DNA of 64,000 bases from NCBI GenBank assembly GCA_002454505.1, contig DKJA01000130.1:1-64000 (forward strand), in the 5' to 3' direction. The translations under genes and the position numbers were made by a program. Positions 1-8,405 of the stretch are shown piece after piece. Every line of letters starts with the position of its first letter. Position 1 is the stretch's first letter. Source of the DNA: Oxalobacteraceae bacterium UBA6704 (GTDB lineage Bacteria > Pseudomonadota > Gammaproteobacteria > Burkholderiales > Burkholderiaceae_D). The notes under the pieces are model-generated. The model did not search any database and was not told the origin of the DNA. It saw only the letters and a program-made list of their open reading frames with translations.

Positions 1-16
1 GACACACGAGCTGGCT

Positions 17-139
17 GGGGACTGTCCCCGCAGGGGCCTGTCCCCGGGGTTGCTTTTGACTTTGGCTGAGCGCCGATCAACTTCAACCGCAACCCCGGGG
101 ACAGTCCCTTGCAGGGACAGTCCCCATGCGACAGTCCCC
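17..139. repeat. Stop-proximal palindromic repeat, copy 1 (full length)
   Basis: Left arm at 17-53 and right arm at 89-125 are near-perfect reverse complements, each itself a small hairpin built from GGGGACTGTCCCC-type cores; an extra core half lies at 131-139. The spacer of about 35 bases is unrelated. The copy ends 12 bases from the DUF1840 stop codon. Confidence 0.85.
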
Positions 140-151
140 AGTCAACAGTAT

Positions 152-502
152 TCAAACACCCCAGATAATATTCTCGCCGCCATCGCGGGCCGCTCGCAGC
201 ATTTCCAGCAGCGGGAACGCGCGCTGGGAAAACGCCACGTGGTGTTTCTCGGCCATTTCAGGCGTCTCGCCTTCTTCGGGAAGTTCGTGGAAATGCGAGT
301 GAGCGGCATGCTCGGAATCCACTTCCGGATGCAGCTTGCTGAGCGCGACTTCCTGCTCCAGCAGCTCGACAGCCTTGCTTGCTTCCGCCGCGGTGATGAC
401 GCCACGCGCAGAGTTCTTGCTCAACAAATCCAGGATCCGTTGGGCATGTTCCTGGTACATCGTGACCTCGGGCGAGGATTTGGATTTGAATGTGATTAAC
501 AT
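152..502 (-). CDS. DUF1840 domain-containing protein
   Basis: A 116-residue soluble protein beginning MLITFKSKSSPEVTMYQEHA, followed by a helical ARGVITAAEA stretch, which is the pattern of the DUF1840 family common in betaproteobacteria. The family's function is unknown. A Glu/His-rich middle (residues about 60-80) separates two predicted helical parts. The ATG at 500-502 is preceded by an AGGAA ribosome site at proper spacing. No signal peptide or membrane segment is visible. A palindromic repeat lies just past the stop. The next gene upstream is a lipoprotein on the same strand, 79 bases away. Family assignment is from remembered sequence pattern; biological role cannot be stated. Confidence 0.85.
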   Translation of the reverse strand: MLITFKSKSSPEVTMYQEHAQRILDLLSKNSARGVITAAEASKAVELLEQEVALSKLHPEVDSEHAAHSHFHELPEEGETPEMAEKHHVAFSQRAFPLLEMLRAARDGGENIIWGV

Positions 503-581
503 AGCGCTTCCTGGGATTGTTGTTTTAGTGGTTTAACCATATCACGACTTGCCGAAGAACACCGACACTGCCAGCACGCTT

Positions 582-1085
582 TCAGTTTGTCTTAAAGGAG
601 CGGATGAACGTCTCGACGTGTTCGTCGTCGACGGCTTTTTCCGGCCCCACGACGACGATCTGATAAGCCTGCTTTCCCCGCGCCACAAACCGCCCGTGCA
701 GTGCCATTGGCCTGCCATTGGCCATGCCATGCACCTCGATTTCCACGCCACCGTTGCGGCTCTCTTCCTTTGCGACGGTGCCGCCGAGATTGCCCACCAT
801 TGCCGTCTTCATTGCCTGCATCGCCAGTTCGGCCTTGGCCGCATCGGCCAGTTCGGCGCTGCCGACGGCAAAGGTGATGCCATCGATCTCAGTGGCAGCC
901 ATCGTCATCGGTGCTTTCTGGCCGGCCAGCTCGACGGTGCGCGTATGCGTCGCCGGCTTTCCGGGAAACAGCACGGCATACGGCGCATCGCTGCTGCGAA
1001 AGTCGCGCCAGTCGAACTTCGGGCTGCACGCGGACAACGCCGCAACGGCCAGCAACGCAGCGGGAACGAAAAAAGGAATAGGCAT
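582..1085 (-). CDS. Putative lipoprotein, 167 aa
   Basis: The start at 1083-1085 gives a classical lipoprotein signal peptide: a hydrophobic stretch and lipobox LSAC with the modified cysteine at residue 20. The reading frame stays open far upstream to 2153, but that part lies opposite comM and is a shadow. The mature part (about 148 residues) has no cysteine-rich or enzymatic motif that I recognise; it begins with a DFRSSDAPYAVLFPGKPATH segment, as seen in small envelope proteins of unknown role. It follows comM on the same strand with 38 bases between. Envelope location is well supported; function is unknown. Confidence 0.8.
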   Translation of the reverse strand: MPIPFFVPAALLAVAALSACSPKFDWRDFRSSDAPYAVLFPGKPATHTRTVELAGQKAPMTMAATEIDGITFAVGSAELADAAKAELAMQAMKTAMVGNLGGTVAKEESRNGGVEIEVHGMANGRPMALHGRFVARGKQAYQIVVVGPEKAVDDEHVETFIRSFKTN

Positions 1086-1123
1086 GCTTCGATGGTAGCA
1101 GCGCGCAAGCGCCGGCGCTACCG

Positions 1124-2650
1124 CTACGCGGCATCGGGCGGCTTGCGCAGGCCCCGCCTGAACTGAACCGCCTCGAGCACGTGTTTTTCGTGCACGCCGG
1201 CGGAGGCGTCGAGGTCGGCGATCGTGCGCGCCACGCGCAGCACGCGGTGGTAAGCCCGTGCCGACCAATGGAACTTCAGCATCGTCTTGTGCAGCACGGC
1301 CTGGCCGGCACGGTCGGGCTTGCAGTAGCGGTCGATCTCGCGCGACGTCAGGTAGCGATTGCTCTTCCGCTGGCGCGCCAGCTGACGCTGCAGCGCCGCT
1401 TCCACCCGCAGCGCAATCGTCTGCGACGATTCGCCGTCCTCGGCCAGTTGCAGCGTTTCCGCCTCGACGGGACCGACTTCGATCTGCATGTCGATGCGGT
1501 CGAGCAGCGGCCCCGAGATGCGGCCCTGGTAGCGCGTGATCGCGTCGAACGAGCAGCGGCACTGCTGGGCCGGATGGCCGGAATAGCCGCAGGGGCAGGG
1601 ATTCATCGCGGCGATCAGCTGGAAGCGGGCCGGGAATTCGGCCTGCCGCGCGGCCCGGGAAATCGTCACGCGCCCCGATTCCAGTGGCTCGCGCAGCACT
1701 TCGAGCACGCGGCGGTCGAATTCCGGCAGCTCGTCGAGAAACAGCACGCCGCAGTGGGCCAGCGAAATCTCGCCAGGGCGGGGCACGGTTCCCCCGCCCA
1801 CCAGCGCCACGCCGGACGACGTGTGATGCGGCGCGCGGAACGGCCGCACCTTCCACGCGCCCGCCGCGAACGTTCCCGTCAGCGATTGCACCGCGGCCGC
1901 TTCCAGCGCTTCCTCGTCCGACATCGCCGGCAGCAAACCGGTAAAGCGCGTGGCCAGCATGGTCTTGCCCGCGCCGGGCGGCCCGACCAGCAAAATGCTG
2001 TGTGAGCCGGCCGCCGCCACTTCCATTGCGCGTTTTGCCGTCTGCTGGCCTTTCACTTCGGCGAAGTCGGGATAGTCGAACGCGATGCTGGCCGGTGCAG
2101 CCTGGTGACGGGGCAGGCGCGCGTCGCCGTCCGCAGCGCAGAAGTGATGGCACACCTCGAGCAGTGTGGCGGCCGGGTAAATGGCTGCGCCTCGCACGAG
2201 TGCGGCTTCGTCGGCATTCGCCAGCGGCAGGATGAACGCACCGCCGTGACCATTGGCGCGCTGCATCGCGAATGTCATGGCAAGCGCGCCGCGGATCGGC
2301 CGTAGCTCGCCGGTCAGCGACAGTTCGCCGGCAAATTCATAGCGGGCCAGCGGCGGGGCGGGGATCTGGCGCGAGGCGGCCAGGATGCCGAGTGCGATCG
2401 GCAGGTCGAAGCGGCCGGATTCTTTCGGGAGGTCGGCCGGTGCCAGGCTGACGGTGATCCGGTGGTTCGGCATTTCGAAGCCGGCGTTCAGGATGGCGGC
2501 ACGCACGCGGTCGCGCGCCTCCTTCACTTCCGTTTCGGCCAGGCCCACGATGTGGAAGGCCGGCAGGCCGTTGGCGAGGTGAACTTCGACGCTGACCTCC
2601 GGTGCTTCCATGCCGGCCAGCGCGCGGCTTTTCAGGACGGCCAGGCTCAT
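1124..2650 (-). CDS. comM: YifB/ComM family Mg-chelatase-like AAA+ ATPase
   Basis: A 508-residue protein with the ComM architecture: N-terminal Lon-protease-like fold (SLAVLKSRALAGMEAPEVSV start), a Walker A motif GPPGAGKT near residues 221-228, a Walker B LFLDELPEF, a CPCGYSGHP...CRC zinc-binding cluster near residues 350-366, and a C-terminal Mg_chelatase_C part. ComM is a hexameric helicase that promotes branch migration during natural transformation and homologous recombination. Start taken at 2648-2650 (MSLAVLK), which is the family start; the frame extends 26 codons further upstream with no conserved sequence. Length matches the family (about 500-510). Confidence 0.95.
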   Translation of the reverse strand: MSLAVLKSRALAGMEAPEVSVEVHLANGLPAFHIVGLAETEVKEARDRVRAAILNAGFEMPNHRITVSLAPADLPKESGRFDLPIALGILAASRQIPAPPLARYEFAGELSLTGELRPIRGALAMTFAMQRANGHGGAFILPLANADEAALVRGAAIYPAATLLEVCHHFCAADGDARLPRHQAAPASIAFDYPDFAEVKGQQTAKRAMEVAAAGSHSILLVGPPGAGKTMLATRFTGLLPAMSDEEALEAAAVQSLTGTFAAGAWKVRPFRAPHHTSSGVALVGGGTVPRPGEISLAHCGVLFLDELPEFDRRVLEVLREPLESGRVTISRAARQAEFPARFQLIAAMNPCPCGYSGHPAQQCRCSFDAITRYQGRISGPLLDRIDMQIEVGPVEAETLQLAEDGESSQTIALRVEAALQRQLARQRKSNRYLTSREIDRYCKPDRAGQAVLHKTMLKFHWSARAYHRVLRVARTIADLDASAGVHEKHVLEAVQFRRGLRKPPDAA

Positions 2651-2744
2651 CGATTCTCCGCTGCGGCGTGACGATCTTCGAATCGTAGGCCTCGCAGCGG
2701 CCGCGGCCTTGCGCCGCGACAAAATCAACCGGCCGTTGCCAGTC

Positions 2745-3017
2745 TCAGGATGCGCTCTTCTCCAGCGACGTCGGCGCCGCTTTGTCCGCCACGATCTTCG
2801 CTTCCAGTTCGGCCAGACGGGTTTCCATCAGCTCCAGGCGGGCGCGGGTTTTGGCCAGCACCTGCGCCTGGATGTCGAATTCCTCGCGGGTGACGAGATC
2901 GAGGCGCGCAAAGCCCTGGGTCATCATCGATTTCACATTGCGCTCGATATCCTTGGCCGGCGAGTTTTCGATGACCTGGCTGATTTTCGATTGCAGGTCG
3001 TTGAAGAAGGTATTCAT
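2745..3017 (-). CDS. ubiK: Ubiquinone biosynthesis accessory factor UbiK
   Basis: A 90-residue protein starting MNTFFNDLQSKISQVIENSP with a helical N-terminal part, then a C-terminal coiled coil (residues about 45-80, rich in Leu, Arg and Glu). This is the UbiK/YqiC (formerly BMFP, DUF526) family, which partners UbiJ and helps aerobic coenzyme Q synthesis at the membrane. The start at 3015-3017 is the conserved family start rather than a methionine 15 codons upstream. It is divergent from the porin-glnK-amtB operon, so its leader shares the region carrying the NtrC site. Confidence 0.9.
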   Translation of the reverse strand: MNTFFNDLQSKISQVIENSPAKDIERNVKSMMTQGFARLDLVTREEFDIQAQVLAKTRARLELMETRLAELEAKIVADKAAPTSLEKSAS

Positions 3018-3053
3018 GTCCACGATGGGCTCCTGGTGATGTTTTCCGTGCTG

Positions 3054-3072
3054 TTGCACCACGCTGGTGCGA
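3054..3072 (+). promoter_or_regulatory. Probable NtrC binding site (enhancer)
   Basis: TGCACC-ACGCT-GGTGCG at 3055-3071 matches the NtrC palindrome TGCACC-N5-GGTGCA with one mismatch. It is centred about 106 bases upstream of the predicted start of transcription from the sigma-54 promoter at 3143, a usual enhancer distance. A lone GGTGCG half site follows at 3088-3093. Confidence 0.7.
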
Positions 3073-3142
3073 TGACGGAGTTTATTTGGTGCGAAAGCGG
3101 CATCTCTCCCCTTCGGCTAGCTATCGGTATGGCAACAATTGC

Positions 3143-3157
3143 TGGCACACATTCTGC
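3143..3157 (+). promoter_or_regulatory. Sigma-54 (-24/-12) promoter of the porin-glnK-amtB operon
   Basis: TGGCAC-ACATT-CTGC matches TGGCAC-N5-TTGC with the invariant GG and GC exactly ten bases apart and a single mismatch. Predicted transcription start is near 3169, 60 bases before the porin ATG. Together with the NtrC site upstream and glnK-amtB downstream this implies induction under nitrogen limitation. Confidence 0.75.
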
Positions 3158-3229
3158 TATTGGTAGGACAGTCTGACGATTTATCCGAATTTTAAACCGC
3201 AATAAAAGTTCACTCCAAAGGAAATCGCC

Positions 3230-3988
3230 ATGAACCACCCGAGCAAGCGTATTGCCCTGTCGTCCGCCCTCCTGTTCGCATGTCTTGCAGCAGGCCAGGT
3301 GCAGGCCCAGGAAGCTGCAGCGGCACCCGAGGCGAAACCAGACAACGAGTACAGTTTTAATGCGGCCGTAACCAGCGACTACCGTTACCGCGGTATCTCG
3401 CAAACCAGAAAGAAACCCGCGCTGCAAGGTGGCGCCGACTGGGTCAACAACCCGACTGGTTTCTATGCCGGCACCTGGCTATCCACCATCAAATGGGTAA
3501 AGGACGGGGGCGGCGACGGCAGCGTCGAATGGGATCTGTATGCCGGCAAGCGCGGCGAATTCGGCTCTGGCTTCACGTATGACGTAGGCGGTCTGTATTA
3601 CCTGTATCCGTCCAATTCGCTGCCGAACAGCGCGAACACGTTCGAATTGTACGGGCAGGTGGGCTATGGCCCCGCCACGCTGAAATATTCACATTCGCTG
3701 ACCGACCTGTTCGGCTTTACCGACAGCAAGAACAGCCAGTACCTGGACGCGTCCGTCAACCAGGAGTTGGGCGAGGGCTTCATCCTCAACCTCCACGTGG
3801 GCCGCCAGGAAGTCAAGCACAACGATGCCTCCAGCTATACCGACTGGAAAGTGGGCATCACCAAGGACTTCGGAATCGCCACCGTATCGGTGGCGTACAT
3901 CGATACCAATACCGAAGCGTACTTCGCTCCGAACGGCAAGAACCTGGGCCGTTCGGGCGCCGTGCTGACAGTTTCCAAAACCTTCTGA
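3230..3988 (+). CDS. TorF family putative porin
   Basis: A 252-residue outer-membrane beta-barrel protein. Residues 1-26 form a signal peptide ending VQAQ. The mature chain opens with EYSFNAAVTSDYRYRGISQT, the hallmark of the TorF (Gcw_chp) family, has alternating aromatic beta-strand segments, and ends with a C-terminal phenylalanine (VSKTF) as expected for Bam-dependent insertion. It is the first gene of an operon with glnK (14 bases downstream) and amtB. A start at 3230 is supported by AAAGGAAATCGCC upstream. Its place behind a sigma-54 promoter suggests a role in uptake of ammonium or small nitrogen compounds across the outer membrane; the substrate is not known. Confidence 0.88.
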   Translation: MNHPSKRIALSSALLFACLAAGQVQAQEAAAAPEAKPDNEYSFNAAVTSDYRYRGISQTRKKPALQGGADWVNNPTGFYAGTWLSTIKWVKDGGGDGSVEWDLYAGKRGEFGSGFTYDVGGLYYLYPSNSLPNSANTFELYGQVGYGPATLKYSHSLTDLFGFTDSKNSQYLDASVNQELGEGFILNLHVGRQEVKHNDASSYTDWKVGITKDFGIATVSVAYIDTNTEAYFAPNGKNLGRSGAVLTVSKTF

Positions 3989-4002
3989 AATCGAGGCCTG
4001 CC

Positions 4003-4341
4003 ATGAAAATGATTACCGCCATCATCAAGCCGTTCAAGCTGGACGAGGTGCGCGAAGCACTCTCTGCCATCAACGTGCAAGGGATAACCGTTACCGAAGT
4101 CAAAGGCTTCGGCCGCCAGAAAGGCCACACGGAGCTGTACCGTGGCGCCGAATACGTGGTCGACTTCCTGCCGAAAACCAAGATCGAAGCAGCCGTCGAC
4201 GACGCGATCGTCGAGCAGGCGATCGAGGCCATCGAAACGGCGGCCCGCACCGGCAAGATCGGTGACGGCAAGATTTTCGTATATAACCTGGAACAGGTCA
4301 TTCGTATCCGTACCGGGGAAACCGGCAACGACGCACTCTAA
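4003..4341 (+). CDS. glnK: P-II family nitrogen regulatory protein GlnK
   Basis: A 112-residue P-II protein, the usual length. The N-terminal MKMITAIIKPFKLDEVREAL strand-helix, the T-loop with the uridylylated Tyr51 in ELYRGAEY, and the C-terminal TGKIGDGKIFV ATP/2-oxoglutarate-binding segment are all present. P-II trimers sense 2-oxoglutarate, ATP/ADP and uridylylation state; the copy next to amtB normally plugs the ammonium channel when nitrogen is sufficient. Located between the porin and amtB (11 bases to amtB) in the sigma-54-controlled operon. Called glnK from the amtB linkage; the sequence alone does not separate GlnK from GlnB. Confidence 0.95.
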   Translation: MKMITAIIKPFKLDEVREALSAINVQGITVTEVKGFGRQKGHTELYRGAEYVVDFLPKTKIEAAVDDAIVEQAIEAIETAARTGKIGDGKIFVYNLEQVIRIRTGETGNDAL

Positions 4342-4352
4342 GGGGAATCCTG

Positions 4353-5903
4353 ATGAAAAAAACTATAACGATGTGGCTGGCTGGGGCAGCCATGGCGGTG
4401 GCGGTCAGCGCCGCGCCGGCATGGGCACAGGACGCAAAACCGGCCGACGCGCCGGCGGCCGCGACGGCGCCAGCCACCACCGAAGCGGCACCTGCCGCTG
4501 TTGCACCGGCTGCCGCACCGGCTGCCGCTGAAGTTGCAACAACCGCTGCACCAGCTGCTGCGCCAGCAGCAGCACCAACGCCGCAAAAGGGCGATACCGC
4601 CTGGATGTTCACCGCCACGCTGCTCGTCATCCTGATGACGATCCCCGGCCTGGCCCTGTTCTACGGCGGCCTGGTCCGCACGAAGAACATGCTGTCGGTG
4701 CTGATGCAGGTCTTCACCATCTTCTCGCTGATCGTCGTGCTGTGGTGCGTGTACGGCTACTCGATCGCGTTCACGGAAGGCAACGCGTTCTTCGGTTCGT
4801 TCGGCCGCGCGCTGCTGAACGGCATCTACGATCCCGTGGCCGGTACGTTCGCCTATGGCGCAACGTTCAGCAAGGGCGTCGTGATTCCGGAGTTCATCTT
4901 CGTCGCCTTCCAGGGCACGTTCGCCGCCATCACCTGCGGCCTGATCGTCGGTGCGTTTGCCGAGCGGGCGAAGTTCTCCGCCGTGCTGGCCTTCATCGTC
5001 ATCTGGTTCACGTTCGCCTACCTGCCGATGGCGCACATGGTCTGGTTCTGGACCGGCCCTGACGCGATCACCGACGCGGCATCGGTCGGCACCGAAGCCG
5101 CCAAGGCCGGCTTCATTTACCAGAAAGGCGCGCTGGACTTCGCCGGCGGCACCGTGGTGCACATCAATGCGGCCGTGGCCGGCATCGTGGGCGCCTACAT
5201 GATCGGCAAACGCGTCGGCTACGGCCGCGAATCGATGGCGCCGCACTCGCTGACGCTGACGATGGTCGGTGCCTCGCTGCTGTGGGTGGGCTGGTTCGGC
5301 TTCAACGCCGGCTCCGCGCTGGAAGCAGGCGACGTGGCCGCACTGGCCTTCATCAACACGCTGCTGGCAACCGCCGCTGCAACGATCTCGTGGGTGTTCG
5401 CCGAGTGGATCGTCAAGGGCAAGCCATCGATGCTGGGTGCCGCATCCGGCGCGGTGGCCGGTCTGGTGGCCATCACGCCGGCAGCCGGCTTCGTCGGCCC
5501 GATGGGCGGCCTCGTCATCGGCCTGCTGGCCGGCGTGGTCTGCCTGTGGGGCGTAACGGGCCTGAAACGCCTGCTGGGCGCCGACGACTCGCTGGACGTG
5601 TTCGGCGTGCACGGCGTCGGCGGCATCCTGGGCGCGGTGCTGACGGGCGTGTTCGCTTCGCCATCGCTGGGCGGCCAGGGCATCTGGGACTACGTGGCCA
5701 ACAAGGGTTCGCCGGACTTCTCGATCGGCGGCCAGGTCATCACCCAGCTGACGGGCGTGGGCATCACGATCCTGTGGTCGGGCATCGTTTCCATCGTTGC
5801 CTACAAGCTGGTCGACATCGTCATCGGCCTGCGCGTGCCGGAAGAGCAGGAGCGCGAAGGCCTGGACATCACCAGCCACGGCGAATCCGCTTACCACGCA
5901 TAA
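4353..5903 (+). CDS. amtB: Ammonium transporter AmtB
   Basis: A 516-residue Amt channel. Residues 1-25 are a cleavable signal peptide ending AWAQ. Residues about 26-78 form an unusually long Ala/Pro/Thr low-complexity periplasmic segment before the first membrane helix (GDTAWMFTATLLVILM). Eleven membrane segments follow. The twin pore histidines are visible in GGTVVHINAAVAG (about His270) and DVFGVHGVGGILG (about His420), and the PLAHMVWFW-like vestibule is kept. The protein conducts ammonium into the cytoplasm and is blocked by GlnK. E. coli AmtB is about 90 residues shorter, mainly because it lacks the low-complexity part. Followed by a strong terminator. Confidence 0.96.
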   Translation: MKKTITMWLAGAAMAVAVSAAPAWAQDAKPADAPAAATAPATTEAAPAAVAPAAAPAAAEVATTAAPAAAPAAAPTPQKGDTAWMFTATLLVILMTIPGLALFYGGLVRTKNMLSVLMQVFTIFSLIVVLWCVYGYSIAFTEGNAFFGSFGRALLNGIYDPVAGTFAYGATFSKGVVIPEFIFVAFQGTFAAITCGLIVGAFAERAKFSAVLAFIVIWFTFAYLPMAHMVWFWTGPDAITDAASVGTEAAKAGFIYQKGALDFAGGTVVHINAAVAGIVGAYMIGKRVGYGRESMAPHSLTLTMVGASLLWVGWFGFNAGSALEAGDVAALAFINTLLATAAATISWVFAEWIVKGKPSMLGAASGAVAGLVAITPAAGFVGPMGGLVIGLLAGVVCLWGVTGLKRLLGADDSLDVFGVHGVGGILGAVLTGVFASPSLGGQGIWDYVANKGSPDFSIGGQVITQLTGVGITILWSGIVSIVAYKLVDIVIGLRVPEEQEREGLDITSHGESAYHA

Positions 5904-5920
5904 TCGCGTCGATTGTGGTC

Positions 5921-5947
5921 AAAAAGCGCCCCGCGGGGCGCTTTTTT
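5921..5947 (+). terminator. Rho-independent terminator after amtB
   Basis: Perfect hairpin AAAAAGCGCCCC / GGGGCGCTTTTT with a tiny GC-rich loop, followed by T6. It starts 18 bases after the amtB stop and closes the porin-glnK-amtB operon. The A-run on the left arm would let it work in both directions. Confidence 0.9.
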
Positions 5948-6042
5948 GCTTACGCAACCTTTAAAATGACGGTCTTGCCCCGATTTGGTGAGTTCGTAAT
6001 TCACCCGCAGGGTGCGTTCTATCGTATACAAGGAAGCAAAGC

Positions 6043-7341
6043 ATGGTTCCCCACCTCGTGACGGCCCAGACCGGACCGCTGCTCGACCTCGAAGAAAAAA
6101 TCCTCGCCGCGACGCCCGCCATCGAGCGCTGGTTCCGGCTGGAATGGCAAGAGCACACGCCGCCGTTCTACTGCTCGGTGGACCTGCGCAACGCCGGCTA
6201 CAAACTGTCGCCGGTGGACACCAACCTGTTCCCTGGCGGTTTCCACTACCTGGCCACCGAAATGCTGCCGCTGTCGGTGCAGGCCGCGATGGCCGCGATC
6301 GACAAGTATTGCCCCGATGCGCGCAACCTGCTGCTGATCCCGGAAACGCGCAACCGCCACCCGACCTACCTGGAAAACGTGGCGCGCCTGATGCAGATCT
6401 TCCGCCAGACGGGCCTGCACGTGCGCCTCGGCACGCTGAATCCCGAGATCACGCAGCCGACGCCGCTGGCCCTGCCGGACGGCAATATGCTCGTCATCGA
6501 GCCGCTGGAGCGTTCGGCCAACGGCCGCCGGCTGGGGCTGAAGGATTTCGATCCGTGCACGATCCTGCTGAACAACGACCTGTCGGCCGGCATTCCCGAC
6601 ATCCTGCAAAACATCCACGAGCAGAGCCTGCTGCCACCACTGCACGCGGGCTGGGCCATGCGCCGCAAGCACAACCACTTCACCGCGTACGATGAAGTGG
6701 CGAAGAAATTCGGCAAGCTGATCGGCGTCGATCCGTGGATGGTCAACCCTTTCCACGCCAAATGCGGCGAAGTGGACCTGCAGAGCGGCGAAGGCCAGGA
6801 TTGCCTGGCAAGCAACGTCGACGCGGTGCTGGCCAAGATCCGCAAGAAATACAAGGAATACGGCATCAAGGAAAAGCCGTTCGTCATCATCAAGCCCGAT
6901 GCGGGCACCTACGGCAACGGCATCATCAGCATCCGCGATGCGGCCGAGCTGAAGGACCTGTCGCCGGCGCAGCGTGAAAAGATGTCGGTGGTGAAAGATG
7001 GCAAGATCGTCAGCGACCTGAACATCCAGGAAGGCGTGCCCACGTTCGAAAGCATCAAGGATGCCGTCGCCGAGCCGGTGGTGTACATGATCGACCGCTA
7101 CGTCGTCGGCGGTTTCTACCGCGTGCACGCGGAGCGGGGCGTCGACCAGAACCTGAACGCACCCGGCTCGCAGTTCGTGCCGCTGGCGTTTGCCCAGCAG
7201 CACGCGATCCCCGACCTGAAGGCCAAACCGGGCACGGCCGCACCGAACCGCTTCTACGTGTACGGCGTGGTGGCGCGGCTGGCGCTGCTGGCGGCTTCGC
7301 TGGAAATGGAGCGCACGGATCCGAACCCGGAAGTCTACTGA
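6043..7341 (+). CDS. gshA: Glutamate--cysteine ligase (ferrooxidans/betaproteobacterial type)
   Basis: A 432-residue enzyme of the proteobacterial glutamate-cysteine ligase class seen in Acidithiobacillus and betaproteobacteria, not the E. coli GshA fold family by sequence. Recognisable segments include YCSVDLRNAGYKLSPVDTNL FPGG, EKPFVIIKPDAGTYGNGI (ATP-binding region) and VVYMIDRYVVGGFYRVH. It makes gamma-glutamylcysteine from glutamate, cysteine and ATP, the first step of glutathione synthesis in the cytoplasm. The ATG at 6043 follows ACAAGGAAGCAAAGC. The next gene, gshB, lies about 90 bases downstream and does the second step. Confidence 0.93.
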   Translation: MVPHLVTAQTGPLLDLEEKILAATPAIERWFRLEWQEHTPPFYCSVDLRNAGYKLSPVDTNLFPGGFHYLATEMLPLSVQAAMAAIDKYCPDARNLLLIPETRNRHPTYLENVARLMQIFRQTGLHVRLGTLNPEITQPTPLALPDGNMLVIEPLERSANGRRLGLKDFDPCTILLNNDLSAGIPDILQNIHEQSLLPPLHAGWAMRRKHNHFTAYDEVAKKFGKLIGVDPWMVNPFHAKCGEVDLQSGEGQDCLASNVDAVLAKIRKKYKEYGIKEKPFVIIKPDAGTYGNGIISIRDAAELKDLSPAQREKMSVVKDGKIVSDLNIQEGVPTFESIKDAVAEPVVYMIDRYVVGGFYRVHAERGVDQNLNAPGSQFVPLAFAQQHAIPDLKAKPGTAAPNRFYVYGVVARLALLAASLEMERTDPNPEVY

Positions 7342-7432
7342 ACCTTGTATCGAACCCTGTACTGACGGGGCGGGAACCATGCCGGCGGGGAAACTCGGCT
7401 AAAATCAGCCATTACCCAGAATGGATGCGCCA

Positions 7433-8383
7433 ATGAAAATCGCTTTCCTCGCCGACCCGCTGTCGACGTTCAAGATCTACAAGGATTCCACCTACGCCAT
7501 GATGGCCGAGGCCGCCAAACGGGGCCACGAGGTGTATGCCTTCCAGCAGCGCCACATGTCGCTCGAGAACGGTATCGTGCGCGCCAGCGTGGCCCGCATC
7601 ACGCTGACCGGCGGCGGCCAGGACCACTGGTACGACGCCGCGCCGGCGGAAGACGTGGCGCTGTCGGTCTTCGACGCGATCCTGGAACGCAAGGACCCGC
7701 CGTTCAACATGGAATACGTGTACGGCACCTACCTGCTGCAGCTGGCCGAGCAGCAGGGCACGAAAGTGTTCAACAGCCCGCAGGCGATCCGCGACCACAA
7801 CGAGAAATTGGCGATCGCCCAATTCTCGCAGTTCACGTCGCCGACGATCGTCACGTCCGACGAAGCGCGCCTGCGCGCCTTCCACGCCGAACATGGCGAC
7901 GTCATCTTCAAGCCGCTGGACGGCATGGGCGGCACGGGCATCTTCCGCGTCAAGGCCGATGCATTGAACCTGGGCGCGATCATCGAGACGCTGTCCGAAA
8001 ACGGCCGCCAGACGATCATGGCGCAGCGCTACATCCCCGAGATCGTCAAGGGCGACAAGCGCATCCTCGTCATCGGCGGCAAGCCGGTGCCGTTCTCGCT
8101 GGCCCGCATCCCGCAGGGCACGGAAGTGCGCGGCAACCTGGCGGCCGGCGGCATCGGCGTCGCCCAGCCGCTGACGGCGCGCGATATCGAGATTGCCGAA
8201 GCGATCGGCCCGGTACTGGCGGCGCGCGGCCTGTTGCTGGTAGGATTGGATGTGATCGGCGATTACCTGACCGAGGTAAACGTCACCAGCCCGACCTGCT
8301 TCCAGGAGATCACGGAGCAGTCCGGCTTCCAGGTTGCCGCCATGTTCATCGATGCGCTCGAAGCGCAGGTGCAGACGGCATGA
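7433..8383 (+). CDS. gshB: Glutathione synthase
   Basis: A 316-residue ATP-grasp enzyme, almost the same length as E. coli GshB (about 315). Start MKIAFLADPLSTFKIYKDST at 7433 is the family start; an in-frame ATG at 7421 adds only four residues. Landmarks are the PRGLR-like N-terminal region, FKPLDGMGGTGIFRV (ATP-grasp nucleotide loop), DKRILVIGGKPVPFSLARIP, and VNVTSPTCFQEI near the C-terminus, which carries Mg/ATP ligands. It joins glycine to gamma-glutamylcysteine. It forms a gene set with gshA and is followed after 22 bases by the PTS EIIA gene. Confidence 0.95.
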   Translation: MKIAFLADPLSTFKIYKDSTYAMMAEAAKRGHEVYAFQQRHMSLENGIVRASVARITLTGGGQDHWYDAAPAEDVALSVFDAILERKDPPFNMEYVYGTYLLQLAEQQGTKVFNSPQAIRDHNEKLAIAQFSQFTSPTIVTSDEARLRAFHAEHGDVIFKPLDGMGGTGIFRVKADALNLGAIIETLSENGRQTIMAQRYIPEIVKGDKRILVIGGKPVPFSLARIPQGTEVRGNLAAGGIGVAQPLTARDIEIAEAIGPVLAARGLLLVGLDVIGDYLTEVNVTSPTCFQEITEQSGFQVAAMFIDALEAQVQTA

Positions 8384-8405
8384 AGAGAGGACCGCAAGGA
8401 CCGAT

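Noticed and set aside
3129..3141. TGGCAACAATTGC as a second sigma-54 promoter
   Set aside because: The spacing between the GG and GC elements is too short by two bases; the site at 3143-3157 has exact spacing.
3168..3176. GGACAGTCT in the porin leader as a repeat fragment
   Set aside because: Too short and lacks the palindromic partner; most likely chance.
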